Source: Pisaster brevispinus
Lineage: Eukaryota > Echinodermata > Asteroidea > Forcipulatida > Asteriidae
Direction of reading: 5' to 3'
DNA: 64,000 nucleotides
Assembly (NCBI GenBank): GCA_023634235.1
Contig: JAMKCF010000001.1
Span: forward strand, 31,563,920 to 31,627,919
A program made the position numbers and the translations under genes. The notes beneath the pieces were generated by a model. The model saw nothing but the letters and a program-made list of their open reading frames with translations. It searched no databases and was not told the DNA's origin. This document shows positions 12,895 to 25,500 of the stretch, in pieces (the stretch's first letter is position 1; each line of letters begins with the position of its first letter).

Positions 12895-13540
12895 TTCTGA
12901 CTTATGAGCTGTCAAGTGCACTGGACTCAAGCTGTGGTGTTTCTGATCAGCAGAGTGTGGGTTCAAATCCCGGTCTTTTGTCCTTAAAGCGAGAGGCTTA
13001 AACCCATTATTGCTTCATCCTTCAAGTTCCGGATGGGATGTAAAGCTTTTCGTCCAGTGCATTGTTTAATGCATGTAAATACCCAGTACATCACTTCACT
13101 AAAGGCCTTTTCACACTACCTCCATTTCGAACCGCGTTGAAACCTACCTGGGTCTTCTCCGGTTCAGCCTCGCTTCTTTTCGACACGGATCAGAGAATAA
13201 GCAACATTCACCCTGGTCTTTACGTGAACCAGCTAATGCGTGAACCGTATAACGAAAAATGCAATTTCGATCCGGATTGAGATTTTCAATCCTGGTCCCT
13301 GCCAGGGTTGATTTCTATCCGGCTAGAGCATGCTACCCGGATCGGAGGCGGGTTGAAATTCTTACAGTGTGAAACGGGGTGAACAAAATCTCCGGTTCGG
13401 AACCGGTTCCGACCCTGAGATTTTGGACAGTGTGAAAAGGCCTTAAGAGGAGGGGCTTGCCCAAGTGTTTATGGCAGTGGCTGCTGAATGCCCCACAGCA
13501 CCTTGTAAACCCTACATGTGTAGGCTTAACAAGGTGATAA
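12895..13540 (+). mobile_element. SINE copy split by a MITE
   Basis: The tRNA-like head (GGACTCAAGCTGTGGTG, then GGGTTCAAATCCCGG) and the first half of the body occupy 12895-13099. The second half resumes at 13447 with GAGGAGGGGCTTGCCCAAG and the SINE word CCACAGCACCTTGTAAACC. The break is occupied exactly by the inverted-repeat element at 13103-13443, so the SINE is older than that insertion. Confidence 0.8.
13103..13443. mobile_element. PIF/Harbinger-like MITE, family 1, copy 1
   Basis: This 341-bp element starts with AGGCCTTTTCACAC and ends with the complement GTGTGAAAAGGCCT. It is flanked by the trinucleotide TAA on both sides (13100-13102 and 13444-13446), a 3-bp target duplication as in PIF/Harbinger transposons. 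Copies 2 and 3 are at 33997-34336 and 41656-41995. There is no coding capacity. Confidence 0.9.
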
Positions 13541-14525
13541 TTGTGTCTCATAACTCAAAAACCTGTCTGACATGTGGAAATATATACTTGAGACGCCCCT
13601 AATTTTGTGAAAACTAGTTATTAGCTGTTCCGACTTAGCAGTCGGAACAGGTTTTGTTTTTAATATTTTTTTCTGGAAATCCTCATGTAGTAAGTTGCGA
13701 AAACTGTGTTTAGCATTTGTGGAGTATTCTAACATGGTCCATACTACCGCAAGTTGTTATTTATGACCACATGTGGTGAGGACATGCTTGTACTGCTTGT
13801 GCTTTGAACCTTACGACTTCAATGTGACAAAATTGAAAGTTGTCCAGTTCTTCAACAAGTAGAGAAGTATTTACTTTAAACGTTCACGTGTGACTTTCAT
13901 TGTATCTTTCAAGATAATTTTGCCTATAAATCAGCATTACGTTGACAAAAACCAATCAATGACCCTAACTTCAATTTCGTCTTCCAAAAATAAACATTCT
14001 GTTTTTCTAGGATTAAATTGCCCTGTCATCCAATCAGGCACTGTGTTTTGAACAGCAAGTACCAGCCTGACTCTATCATCGTCTAAGGGATGGCGTAGGT
14101 GTAATTGCTCTTTTGGGGCCCTCTCTGTACTTCAGGGTACCAATTAATCCTCCGACAAGTTCACATGGGGTTATTACTGTCCAGGCATCAGCCTTATGAT
14201 GGGAACCTGGCATGGTCATTTAGGAGGACCTTTGACCCCCGATTAAAACAAGACCCCCCTCCGATGGATTATTGTGAGAATCGAAGTGCTCTCACTGAGG
14301 TGTTTATAAAAATCAATGTAATTTTTTGTAGAGTACATAGAGTTCCTCCCCAGGTTTTTTTTTCCAAAACCGTGGGGCATTCCGGACCCAATTTTGTTGA
14401 TGTTTGGCCAAAGATTGCTAAATTGCAACGTCTTAAGAATGTCTTCTGCTTGATGTATATTTGGGTTTCTGAAAGCCCTACTCTGCAATTTTGAGCATTC
14501 TTTATGAAAAATGGTTTTCTCTAGA

Positions 14526-14549
14526 TTAAAAAAAAAAAAAAAAAAAAAA
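14526..14549. repeat. Poly(A) run
   Basis: A run of about two dozen A residues preceded by CTAGATT. It may be the tail of an old retroposed sequence, but no source was recognised upstream. Confidence 0.6.
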
Positions 14550-16080
14550 TGAAATAAAAAAGAACCCTGGTACACAAAAAGTTCACTTTAAAGGGGCTGT
14601 GTCATCTGAGCACAACGACCATACATTTGACATTATGGGTCCTGAACATTTGACTGAATTACCTTTTTATGTTTGTTAAACACGTTAAAGTCTATTTGCT
14701 GACGTTTTAAAATCTAGTCTGATAAAATATCTTTTTTAAAAGTTGCCTGAAGAAGGGGAAAATCCACTAGACCACAGGGCTTTTAGATCAGAACCTTTGA
14801 ATTAAGGACCAGAATTTAATTTATAAGCCCAAAATGAAAATGCCAAAGACTACCTTGCTTTGAACAGCCCCCATACATGTAGATGGTTCTAGTTTATTCA
14901 TGTTATTTTACGTTTTCAAGAGATATTTTTAACTCATTCACGCGCCGACCCGTCGCTAGCGACTGGTTTTTAAAAATCCCTTCAGAAAAAATGTTTTAAA
15001 ACCAAAACAATCAAGATCGCACAGTTTTCAGAATGGGAAAGAGGGCTCTAATTTAGGGCAGTATTGTGACCTGCTTTTTGGGGGGGTCGCCATTTGCAAA
15101 AAAAACAAAACTGAGTAAGCAACCACATGTAATGTGCCAATATGATCAGTTTGTCACTAACATAAAACGTGCATGAAAGGTTTAAGAATCTTGAAGTGCA
15201 TATTCTTAATTTGTTTTATATTCAAGAAGTTTACAGACCAAGTGCAATTTTCTTCCTCTGAGTTTTCAAAAACAAATGAAACTCCTGGTCCAATTTCATA
15301 GAGGGCTGCTTAACGGCTGATTTTGTGCTTACTATGCGAGTTTCCATTTCATAGCGCTGCTAACCGTAAACACACGAAAAGGCATGCTAACCTTCCGGTG
15401 CTTACTGTATGTAAATGAAGTAACAATTGAAATCGATGGTGAACGTGCACGCTGGCCACCTTATTTTCTTGCTAACCTTTGAAATACGCTTAAATGCTGA
15501 AGCAAATTTTTCTGCTATAGTTAGCGAGCTCTTGCTTGAAAGCCTTTACGGCACAGGTTTGTTTTTACTCCCTATGCCATGAGCAAAGGTTTTAATATTT
15601 GAACTCTGAAATGCTTGAACTTGAGAAGAAAAATGCGGGAAAAACGGGGCAGACAGATTTTTAGTTTTAAAAACCTTGGGGCGACTTCTTAACTGTGGCG
15701 GGTGCAATGAGAAAGTGTGGTGGTGCATCAAGTTTTTATCATACTGTACATGTTGGTGGACACTGCCGTATACGAGCCCAGTATCTAAATTCATCTAAGA
15801 AAATACTTGCGCTTGTTCTGATAAAATTTCTGGTTCTACATTCCACATAAACTACAGAAAAACGTACTGCTCCATGAGCTGGCTAAAATGTCCTACCTCG
15901 CTCCTCTTCTGTCTTCATTTCATATCGAGCAAAGCAATGAGAATTGTTGTCAAAGTTGTGATTTTTAACAAGAAGCGTCTGTGAAAAAGGAGCAGTCAGT
16001 CAATCGAGCAATCAGTCACGTCATCATTCTAGTTGCCTATTCGGGAGGCGCTCAGCAAAGTGAAGACAAATTTCAGACAA
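14550..16080. other. Intergenic DNA with a decayed MITE fragment
   Basis: No gene was seen. At about 15288-15545 a fragment contains TCCAATTTCATAGAGGGCTG and TTCCATTTCATAGCGCTGCT, related to the GGGCCCAATTTCATAG inverted-repeat family found elsewhere in the window, but its ends are worn. Confidence 0.45.
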
Positions 16081-16086
16081 AAGAGT

Positions 16087-16341
16087 TCACAGAACTTCAT
16101 GTGGGTATGACGAGTGCAATGGACTAGATGTACGCAGATTCGAAGAGATGAGTCTTAAGCTGGCTTTTGAAGATCTGTAAGGAGTCAAGTGTAAGGAGTC
16201 AAGTTGATCCATGTAGGTGAGATCATTCCATAGCTCTGGTGCACATGAAACGAAGCTTCTATCACCTGACATGCCTGATGAAGAATGAGATCTAGGAGTG
16301 TTCAACAGTAGTTTGTAGACCTTTCCATTGTTGATAAACAA
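16087..16341 (-). pseudogene. LINE reverse-transcriptase C-terminal relic
   Basis: The minus-strand translation contains LLLNTPRSHSSSGMSGDRSF and CAPELWNDL, followed by SLHLTPYRSSKASLRL. This matches the spacing of the terminal LWN-LP / FK--LK segment of CR1/L2-type reverse transcriptases, with several changed residues. It is truncated upstream and not functional. Confidence 0.55.
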
Positions 16342-16819
16342 ACAGCGCTGATTGGCATGGACCGCCGAATGTTAGTAAAACATTCAATCGTGTTAATAGA
16401 TGTTTCAACCAAATTCAACATTTTTGGCAAACTTCTAATTAAATAAAATACCTCCCATGATCGGTTGCTTTGTTTCCAATAAATTCAACACTATTTTTGA
16501 ATATTTGTGTAACGTTGTTACAAACTATAGCTATCTGTTTTTGTTTTGCATTTATGGCTTTCCATAGTTTTCCAACCTGGGTTGGCAAAATCTTGGGCTG
16601 TGACGTTGCAAAAGAAAGGTCTGTAGGATGATTTCAAATCGGGCTGAGGCTGGTGCATGCACATTTGTACGTATGTATACAACATTCGCAGCAGTGGGTG
16701 TTGGGCTCCATACATCCTTGTCCACAGGCAGCTTCTGTGTCTGTTGGATTTCTGTCCAGCAAGGTGTGGCCAAAGGACACGGTGACCTGTACACTCATCT
16801 GCTGCCATGACGCTACTCA

Positions 16820-17368
16820 TTACACATTCGTTGTGGAGTGGCGCCCACATCTGACTTTACGAGGACGCTCGCAGAGGATAAAGAATCCCGTTTCGTTGTC
16901 AGCATCACCCCAAAAGCCAAGTGTTGTTTTTGACTTGCCTAAGTATGTACGGGTTATCATGAAGCCATAGTCCTGTGCCGTGGGCCATTTGTTGTCATCT
17001 GGTTGGTTCGGCTCCCACTTGCGATATGGAGCCGGAGATTTACCGTCCTCGGAGCAGCTCCACTCACCTTCGACTTCAACGTCGTTGCAGTTGATCCAGA
17101 CACCGTAATCACCCCCATGGCGTTGAAACGAAGTTAGTACGAAGTGATTCTCCCAGTCTGAGCTTGGGACCATGATGGATGCGTTGTTACGATCGCACTG
17201 CGTCACGGCAGAGGACCAGTTGCCATGCATGGATCCGTCCAGACCCAAGTAGCAAGAATCAGCATAAGCCACCCACCCATCAGGGCACCCTCTCACTGCA
17301 TAGCTCCCCCTGGTTACAGATAACACCAAAGGTGTCCCAATCAGCATGTGGGATGCAAAATTGAACAT
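16820..17368 (-). CDS. C-type lectin domain protein, intronless, probably secreted
   Basis: An uninterrupted 182-residue reading frame is one C-type lectin (CTLD) domain. Its start is well defined: the ATG follows an in-frame TGA two codons upstream. Residues 1 to about 24 have a short hydrophobic core (LIGTPLVLSV) ending near GSYA and could be a signal peptide. The domain begins at CPDGWVAYADSCY (about residue 28). It shows VWINCNDVEVEGEW and a paired Cys (WSC). The KWEPNQPDDNKW segment holds EPN, the calcium-site motif usually linked to mannose-type sugar binding. It closes with FWGDADNE and ILCE. Known CTLDs of this kind bind carbohydrates outside the cell, and many invertebrate ones serve in recognition or biomineral matrices; which role applies here cannot be told. 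Intronless structure suggests retroposition, or a gene missing an upstream exon with a stronger signal peptide. No promoter element was identified. Confidence 0.85.
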   Translation of the reverse strand: MFNFASHMLIGTPLVLSVTRGSYAVRGCPDGWVAYADSCYLGLDGSMHGNWSSAVTQCDRNNASIMVPSSDWENHFVLTSFQRHGGDYGVWINCNDVEVEGEWSCSEDGKSPAPYRKWEPNQPDDNKWPTAQDYGFMITRTYLGKSKTTLGFWGDADNETGFFILCERPRKVRCGRHSTTNV

Positions 17369-18109
17369 TTTAAATCAATTACAACTGTGGTGGGTTTTTT
17401 TTGGCAGTTGTTTTGGATTTGAAACTGGATCTTTTGTTGTAGCTGCAATGTGAGGGAGACAGTCAGTATCGAGCAAAGCAAATGTGTATAATGCAGTAAC
17501 GACAGCCCTTTACTGCAACGCCGTACCTGGTGCCAATTTCATGACTCTGCTTACCATCGATTTCTCTGCTTATGGTGCACTAGAATTAAAAAATCCTCTA
17601 TGCTTGACAGGGCTCGGTAAGCGTTGAGTTCTGTGGTAGGCAAGTGGCATTATCATACAGACAAGATATTACATTTTGAAACTAAGTACTGTAATTAACA
17701 TTTAATTCTATGCTTTAGTGGTTTTGTTTTTTGTCGGAAGTAATTGCTTGGAAACGATAAAAGCATTGAATGTCACTCAGTCGTATCCATTTCTGGTTGA
17801 AAGTTTTTTTTCTCATACTAATTGAGTGTCTCAACTGACTGAATGGGGCAGGAACATTCTACATGTAATTGGATTGACAAAAATATTCTCGTGGTGATCG
17901 ATCATCAGAGACCATTCTGTTGGACTGCAGAGGGTTCTACATGTATTCCTTCCTCCATTGTTGGACTGCCGGAACATTAAAAATACTTATTCACTCGCGT
18001 AAGATTGCTCCCGTACTTTGGCCAAACATAAATGTATACGCAAAAAACTACAATGCCAATTTATATACATGTACCGCCACTGCATGCTGCGTAAGAGTTT
18101 TGCGTGTTC
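17369..18109. other. Spacer upstream of the lectin, nothing recognised
   Basis: This flanks the lectin on its 5' side (the lectin is on the minus strand). It holds a worn fragment of the TTTCATGACTCTGCTTA-type repeat near 17536-17640. No TATA box or other promoter element could be defended. Confidence 0.4.
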
Positions 18110-18446
18110 AGCCCTTTTCACACGACAACAATTTACCATGGTCCCTTGCTACAAATTTTAGGAGCGCTGATTGTTTATTTGTTGTCACCGCGCATGACTG
18201 ATTTTGCAAGCTTTCACATGGCCAAACTAAAAAAAACTAACAACCATTGTGTGCTATTTGGAAGGTTTTGTCACAGGTCCGGACCTCCGACAAAATGTAG
18301 CAAGGTTTGACAAGATTTTGCAAGGGATCCTTGACAGTACAAAAATAGTTGTTCTTTCACACAAAGTACATTTTGTTAAATGTTATAAACCATGCTACAA
18401 TTTAGCTAGGGACCCCTTGCTAAATTGCTCTCGTGTGAAAGGGGCT
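18110..18446. mobile_element. MITE with AGCCC(T/C)TTTCACACGA ends
   Basis: It begins AGCCCTTTTCACACGACAAC and ends with the near-complement TCTCGTGTGAAAGGGGCT, about 337 bp in all. The trinucleotide TTC flanks both sides, consistent with a 3-bp target duplication. There is no coding capacity. The ends resemble the AGGCCTTTTCACAC family but the interior differs. Confidence 0.75.
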
Positions 18447-20308
18447 TTCTATTGTGCCCTCCGAAGCAAACTGGTGGGCCTCGTAAAAAACTTATTGTCA
18501 TAGATTGGTTTTTGTCAACGTAATGTAATGCTTTAATTGTAGGCACGATTAAAGAAAGATACAATAAAAATGACGTGTGAAAGTTTCAGCTGAATACAGA
18601 TTCTACTTGCTGAGAAAACAGCAAAACAACTGGCACTGTATTTTCACATGAACCTGATGAATGTCCAAACCATCCGCGAGGTGACGGTGGGGGGGGGGGG
18701 TACCAACTTCATGCATTAAGCCCTTCTCAGGCATATGAAAGCACACAATTCTATGCAACAAGGGTGCTTTTTTTTTTAAGTCATTATTTTCTTGCAAGTT
18801 CCATGACCAATTGAGTCCCAATATTCACAGGCTTGTTATTGTATGCATGTGTTGTGGGACACGCCAAGTGGGGATGGATATTCGGCTCTTCCGTGGCAAA
18901 ACAGCCTGTAACTCAACAATTGACATTTTGAGAAGGGCAAGTACAGAGAAAGCTGTTCTGCAATAAAATGGGACGAAAGTGTCAAAAGAGGCTGAAATAA
19001 ATAGGTTGCAATATGACTTACATGTGTAAATCGGCCATCTTTACAGGCAATTCGGAACACACAGTTATCCGTTTTGCGTGAGAATGGCGTGCAGCACGCG
19101 CTTATTTCACAAAACTCATTGCTCGATGGGTTAGTGAACAGCGCGGCTGCGTTAATAGTATGAACGCTTGACGCGCCTGCAAGCCAAAATGCAATTTGCC
19201 CGTAAAGATGGCGTCTATTGGGAACTATCTATATAGGACAAGTTATAGTCAGAAACCACACAGAGGATGCCTTTAAAACTTTGTAATGGGAAAACAGGCC
19301 TTGAACTTTGCTCTTGAAGGGACACGTCAATTTTCCTCTGGTAAGGAGCACTCTATGAGGAAAATGTCAATTTGTATTGGAACTTTGCAAAGGGCACCAC
19401 AGCAAAAGCACAGGGCACCACGGCATGAATTGCTGTGGGTGCCTTGGGTTATTTCGAGGCCTGGGAAAAGCACCCTCAATTTACCCAGAAATGATCTGAT
19501 GTAAAAACCAAAACATTTTGAGTTGGGCTGTTTTTGCCATGGAAGGGTCCTAGTGGTCTTTGACAATTACCAATAAGTATTTCCTCGCTTTCAGTCCATT
19601 GGCCATACCACCAGCCAATGGGTTAATTTGATCACATACTACTGTACTCTCACTTTTTAATGTCAATCTAAAAACCTTCTGGTCAGATGATTCACCCTAA
19701 ATGACAGGAAGTCTCTTGTAGCGTAAATGATTCAAACAGTGTCACATCTGGAAGCTCCTGTGTGTAAACTCTGACAATTTATCTGTGAAGAGGAAAGATT
19801 AATTTGAATGTTATGTCAACATGACTTCCGATTGTGATGAAAGCAAGGTGCGACTGACATCTTGACAAAGTGCACTTTAAAGGCAACATGCATTCCTGTA
19901 TAAGCAGGCCTAATACGCTGAAGATTCTTGTAAAGTAGCCCACCGGGCTAGTAAACTGTGCTATTTACTTGCCTTCAGGAAACTTTAGTAGCCCAGATTT
20001 TAAACATTTATTCTCATAAATGTATCTCTTTGATGTATTAATGGTAGCGATCACAACGAGTTTAATGGTCAAATGAAAACATTTACACACTTTTAATATT
20101 TAACACGTTTCAAAAATTGTATCATTCACTTCTGAAAAGGAAGAAATATGAGCATTTTGAACGAGTAGTTTTTACAGTTTTTTGTAGCCCACAGGGCAAG
20201 TTGAGAAGTGGTGTTTACTAGCCCATAGCAGTTTTTACTAGACTATGTACGCGCCAGCTAGTGTTAAGGGCAGCCTTGATAAGAGTAAGACAACTATGTA
20301 TGTCCCTA

Positions 20309-21008
20309 AGCCCCTTTCATACTGCACTTTACTCCGGAGAATCTTGGTGTTAAGGTAATCCACAGAGATTTTCCGGGTAAAGTGGAGTTTTTTACACTAC
20401 ACTTTTCAGGGCTAAAAATTCTCCGGATTAAGGAACCCCAAACTGGTTTAATCCGGGTAAAATTTAACCCTACCCAGGACTAGGGTTAACCCACCAATCT
20501 CGGTGTTAGTATGGAACTAGGTTACCTTATTCTCTGGGTTAGATATTGTTTTGTGAAAGCATGGAGGTAGAACATGGTGAAAGGAATCTCCGAGTCAGTT
20601 TTAACCTGTGTCGTGGCCGGGCGGTTTAGTTCATCGGACCCAAGCTCTGTGTTGTCAGCAGCAGAGTGTGGGTTCCAATCCCGGTCATGACACTTGTGTC
20701 CTTGAGCAAGGTGCTTAACCTTCGTAAAAAGTTGGAAATGTAGTGCACTCTGCTCTGCCAACCAGGCTCCTAGTGGATGTGAAGGGGTAACCCTGTTTCA
20801 GCCCCAGGATTAGGTGGCTTGTCCCTGGTGACAGTTAATCAGTTAAGTGTAGCCCAAATCAGTTAAGTGTAGCCCTCACCTTGAAGTTGCCGTGAGCTGG
20901 GCGATATCTCTTTTTAAAAAATCAATAAAAAAAACCCGCGTACATGTAGAAGACTTTTTAACACGGGTCGTCAGTTACAGGGATCAAAGGTGTAGTGTGA
21001 GAAGGGCT
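20309..21008. mobile_element. MITE (AGCCCCTTTCATACTGCA ends) interrupted by a SINE
   Basis: The left end AGCCCCTTTCATACTGCA and the right end TGTAGTGTGAGAAGGGCT are imperfect inverted repeats about 700 bp apart. Words such as CTCCGGA and CCGGGTAAA recur inside. The middle (about 20608-20920) is a SINE, so the original element was near 390 bp. Confidence 0.65.
20608..20920 (+). mobile_element. SINE, subfamily B, nested in a MITE
   Basis: The head CGTGGCCGGGCGG...GGACCCAAGCTCTG and GGGTTCCAATCCCGG form a tRNA-like promoter. The body has GAGCAAGGTGCTTAACC, CCAGGCTCCTAGTGGATG and a 3' part with CCTCACCTTGAAGTTGCC before a T/A-rich end. The same body occurs at 29105-30015 and 49015-49240. Confidence 0.7.
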
Positions 21009-21816
21009 ATGGAGTACTCTTGTCACATTTGCGCTGAGCTTCTGCCTGTCATTTCTCTTTATTAGACAGAGTGCAGTAAGCGTATTGTTAATCTTGTTGG
21101 TGAAGGGTTGGGATCTCATGTTATAACCTCTTTCCCACAGTACATGTCAGCGATCTCCCTGAAAGTGACTTGTTGCCTTGGATTGGGTACTTTGGGCTAA
21201 AGCGTTTGAAAGAGTTTTTATGAAATGAATATGGTTGGAAAGATCTTTTTAAAGTAGAAGGATCCACACAAATCTGCCTCGAAAATGTGTGGTTTTCCTT
21301 TTTCTTTGTGAACTAACATGGTCCGCCATTTTGTGGAGTCAACAGTTTGGTTCTACACAATGGCGGACTGTGTTAGTTCACAAACTGACAAAGTAGAAAG
21401 TAAAAACCACACAATTTTGAGGCGTGTGTGTGTTTACTTTTTCAAGGTTTTCAGATACAGATTTTATAAAGAAAGGTACAATAAAAGTCATATGGGAAAG
21501 TTTCAGATGAATAAATAAACCATTTCTTAGATTCAAATGTTTGTTGGTGTAAAATTATTCAAACCACATTATCGAAAGGAACCCTTTCTTAAAATATTTT
21601 ATACTTTCAACAGCTGCAGTGCTTCTCATCAAGTAAGTTTTTATGGTCTTTATTTTTTGGAGTATTTATCAATCTAAGACCCTTGTACCTTTAAGTCCAT
21701 TTGCAGCGTTCTCCCTGAACAATGGTCCGCTGGCCAAATGCCAGTTAAAACAACAGAGGACCAGTCAAAAGTCTCTCCAAGTTGTCCGGCTCGCTAGTTC
21801 AGTGTTCAGAAGAACT

Positions 21817-22195
21817 TAAAGGGAAGGTATACGTTTGGTAATGACTCTGAAAATTAATGGCAATAAAAACTTACTTCAAGAAGTACAGCAGCTTTGTTTA
21901 TATAATGCATTTTGAGAAACTTTTCACTTCAAAGTACTGCGGTTGTGGAAAAATATATCACTTTTTATCCCCCCAAAATTTGAATCCGAGAAGCGTTACG
22001 GCCGTAACGTTTCTCAGATCGTGTATTCCTATGGAATATTCTTCCTGCGTGGAAATATTCAGTCCGGTTTTGCGGTGATTTATCTCAAAAATGCGACCAC
22101 CTTTTGAAGTGAAATTTTTACAGGTTAGTTTTATTACCTACATTTATATAGGATTAAACAATCAAACGGTTCCAAAAACCAAAGATATACTTTGA
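21817..22195 (+). mobile_element. MITE family 2, copy 1 (TTAAAGG..GGTATAC / GTATACTTTG)
   Basis: It starts TTAAAGGGAAGGTATACGTT, includes GCATTTTGAGAAACTTTTCA and TATTCTTCCTGCGTGGAAAT, and ends in CCAAAGATATACTTTG. Other copies are at 35265-35889 (minus, interrupted), 43942-44325 and 61870-62215, with a 3' piece at 27570-27722. Confidence 0.8.
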
Positions 22196-22434
22196 GGACC
22201 AGTCAAAATTCTCTCCAAGTTGTCCGGCTAGCTAGTTCAGTGTTCAAAAGCATCCATATTTAATATGGACAAGTGAAAAAGCTGATGGACTAGTGAAATG
22301 ACAAGCTAACCAGTCCTGCCGGCTAGTCACTGAAAAAGTTAAAGTATTGAATTTAAATCAAATTGTTTTTTAACGGTTTTTAATGTATTGACCTTTTTGT
22401 TTTCCACCCTTTTGGGTGTTTTTTTTCTCCACAG

Positions 22435-22587
22435 AGTTTTGAGTATGAGAAGGCAGTAGCTGGGGCATACACTTATCTCCAATGGAACCCCGATGACGAG
22501 ATTATGCAAAATAATCTGGATTATTATCGTAATCTACATGGGATTACTGAGGAGCACCTAGTGGATCTAGAAGAGCAGCTACATCAT
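22435..22587 (+). CDS. P3H: P3H exon a (TPR-like region)
   Basis: The acceptor TTTTTCTCCACAG precedes it and the donor GTAAGT follows. It encodes 51 residues in phase 0 at both ends. The conserved core reads FEYEKAVAGAYTYLQWNPDD followed by MQNNLDYYRNLHG, matching the EKAVAAAHTFF / MQQNLDYYQ block of vertebrate P3H proteins. In vertebrates an earlier exon supplies the signal peptide and first CxxxC pairs. A second AG two bases downstream (22435-22436) is an alternative acceptor but would shift the junction phase. Confidence 0.9.
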
Positions 22588-25500
22588 GTAAGTGAAAAAA
22601 AAAAATTTAAAAATAAAAATCAGAATGTATGGTGGATAAGTTTCCATTTCTATTTTGTGTTTATTGTGAAGAAAAAAAAAACCCACCCAAAATTTTCAAA
22701 TGACAAGGATCTATGTGTGGGTTATTAAATATTGCAGTAATTTGTTCGTGCATTGAGGTAGAATATTTAATCACTCGATGAAGTCCTACTTTTTCGCTTC
22801 ACTGGGCTTTGCCTTGTATAATGGAATAGTCCAGATTTCACCTCGAAAAATTATATTCTGTGACAATGCACTCATATGCATCCAATAGGCCCTATTTGTT
22901 TTTTTGTTTTTTTCGGGAGTAAAGATCAAATTCAAATAATCATAAAGCGTTGTAAAATGTTGTTGGTCTCCCTATACATGTCAATTTTTGTCAATATCTT
23001 TGTTCATGGGGCTGTCACCATTAGCTGCCGTGTAGCCAGGGATCACACCCAAGTTTACATACACCCTGGGTAGCAGAAGTCAGGGGATCACCTTAAGGGG
23101 ATGCGACTTTTTTATTTCAAATATCAAGTTATAGGCCTATTAAAGCTGTTTCAGTGATAGTATTCATGCTTCAGGAGTTCAGAAAATCTCTGTAAAATGG
23201 CGGGGGAGAGCCTCTGGTTATATTAGTCCGGTGGCTTAGGGCAAATTTTTGTTAACTTTCAAAGCTTAAACATGTCAATCTCCTGCTCATTTATCTGAAC
23301 TTGTTCACCATTATTCCCCTACTCGGACTTTACGTTCATCTCAACAGTCATTGCTTTCATCTACAAGAGCTTCTTCCATTTTTTATGGCCACAGATCATT
23401 TTCTTACGCCGCACCATTTCTTTGGAATAGTCTTCCTGTGCATATTCGCCAGGCTAGTTCTTTACACTGTTTTAAGTCTCTGTTAAAAACTCATTTGTTT
23501 GAAGCTGCTTATTTGTAATCTGCTTATTTGTAATTGTATCTTTCACTCTTTGTATATTTTATTGTTCTCTTTATGCGCTTATAGGCTTTTGCATTAGGCG
23601 CTTTACAAATGTCTTTATTATTATTATTAAAATCAAGACACGCTGGATTAAAGCACCACATTTTGTACAGTTATTCTATAGGTCCAATAGAATCATTCTA
23701 GAGGGGGGTGCCCAGTTTGGGTGATCTAGCTGAAGGTCAGGCTGAGGTCAAAGTTTGTGTGGTATTATAATACTTCCTATCAATTGTTCACCAATAGAGG
23801 GCCGCTTCCGCATATCATTAAAACTTATAACAAATGACCATGCAGCTTCTATTTTAGACACTCAGGCAGAGCTTTGTGGAAAAAGTTGATTCCTTTAGTT
23901 TACTGACCTGGAGATGACAGACCGGGCACCCACCCTCTAATATGCTTCTACATAGGACCCCTAAAACAAGTGTGCAAAGCTTGGGGCTTTAATCCGGCGT
24001 GTCGAGATTTTTTCATTAAGCCACCGGATGATATTGTTTTAGGGACATTGTGTGGTACACAAATCTGGAAACACCTGTCTCCAGAGTCAGCCAGAGTTCA
24101 GTCCTTATTAACGACTTTCCCAGACAAGGTCCAGAAGAAGTGGACCCATGACCGGGTTCTCTGACCCAGGACTTTGTGAACTTGTTCCGTCCCAACTTGA
24201 CAATTGTCCCAACTGTAGTTGGGATCGCAGTAAACACAAAGCACCTCCATGAATCAACTAAAAACATAATACACTGTAATAATAGTAAGTATCATAGTAT
24301 GAAGTTTTAAGACCACTTTCCCTTGAGAATATTTGAGATTAATTAGAATTTTGGTATTCCGAGAGAAGGGAAACTTTAAATGCGTAGGCCTACTTTGAGA
24401 ATGAAAGTGTCGCCCGGCATGAGCATGAGGCTGCTGTCAGAACCATCTATGAAAAACACTATTTACACCGAGTTAGCGGTCTTTTATGAGCGATATTACT
24501 ATCATTCCAAACCTCGTCCTGGGCACAAAGAATCTTGTTAATTAACACCGATTGCATCAGCTTGTGCGTCTACAGTAGTCCTACATGGTCACACCATAGA
24601 GCAAGGTTTCTTGCTCTATAGTCACACACAGTAGTAATCCACTCATGATCGATCATGGTGTCCTATGGGCGCTCCCAACTATAGTTGGGACGTCCCAACT
24701 TTAACACTCAAGGTGGGACCAGTCCCAAGTTGGGACGGAACAAACTCACACTGAGGGGGTCAATGTCACGCACGGGAAGGGAGCTGTGAACACCCAGAGA
24801 GAGAAGCTGTGAGGGAGATTGGTATTACGCAGCAGTTCAGGTGTCTGTGTTCAATTGAACTTTAACACTAGCTTATTGTGTAATATCATGAAAACAGAAA
24901 CAAATTATGTTAAAATGTTGACTATGAGTCTGATAAAATACCTTTCAATTCTGTTCAGGATATTCCTCATGGTCCTATAAATGCTTCCAAATCACATCCA
25001 GAAAGTCCTAATATTATTATTTAATAATATAGTAAAATTACAGACTCACACGTACATAGGCTTAAAAAGCCAAGCCCACTTTCTACTCAAGGTGCAAAAA
25101 AAACAACCCCCAAAACAAAACTACAAAGTATCAATCTCTCTCTGCAGAAAGTCACACCCACCCAAAAAAGGAAAGTTAACAACTGGCAGTAAGCGGAAGT
25201 CTCTTGAAGGGCAATTCCACGCCCTCCAATTTGTTAAATCTAGTCTAAGAGAACATAATGTGTAAGGAGCGTAATTCACAGAAGGCTAATCTACCCATTG
25301 GGTAGCTTGTTCCATGGGGGGAGGGTGGAGGGGAGGTCTTGTGTTCAATTGAATTTTAAGAGCAGTGATTTAAAATGCTTATTTCATTTTAATTGGAAGC
25401 TTTACTTTCAGGGATGTGATTTCTCCGTTTTTAACCGGAATTCCGTGTTTTTTTTGCCCTAAAAAAAAAAAAAATCCGTTTTTTTTTGCCCCCCCAAATT

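Noticed and set aside
14105..14494. 129-codon frame on the plus strand
   Set aside because: No conserved motif, overlapping frame on the other strand, and composition like the surrounding intergenic DNA.
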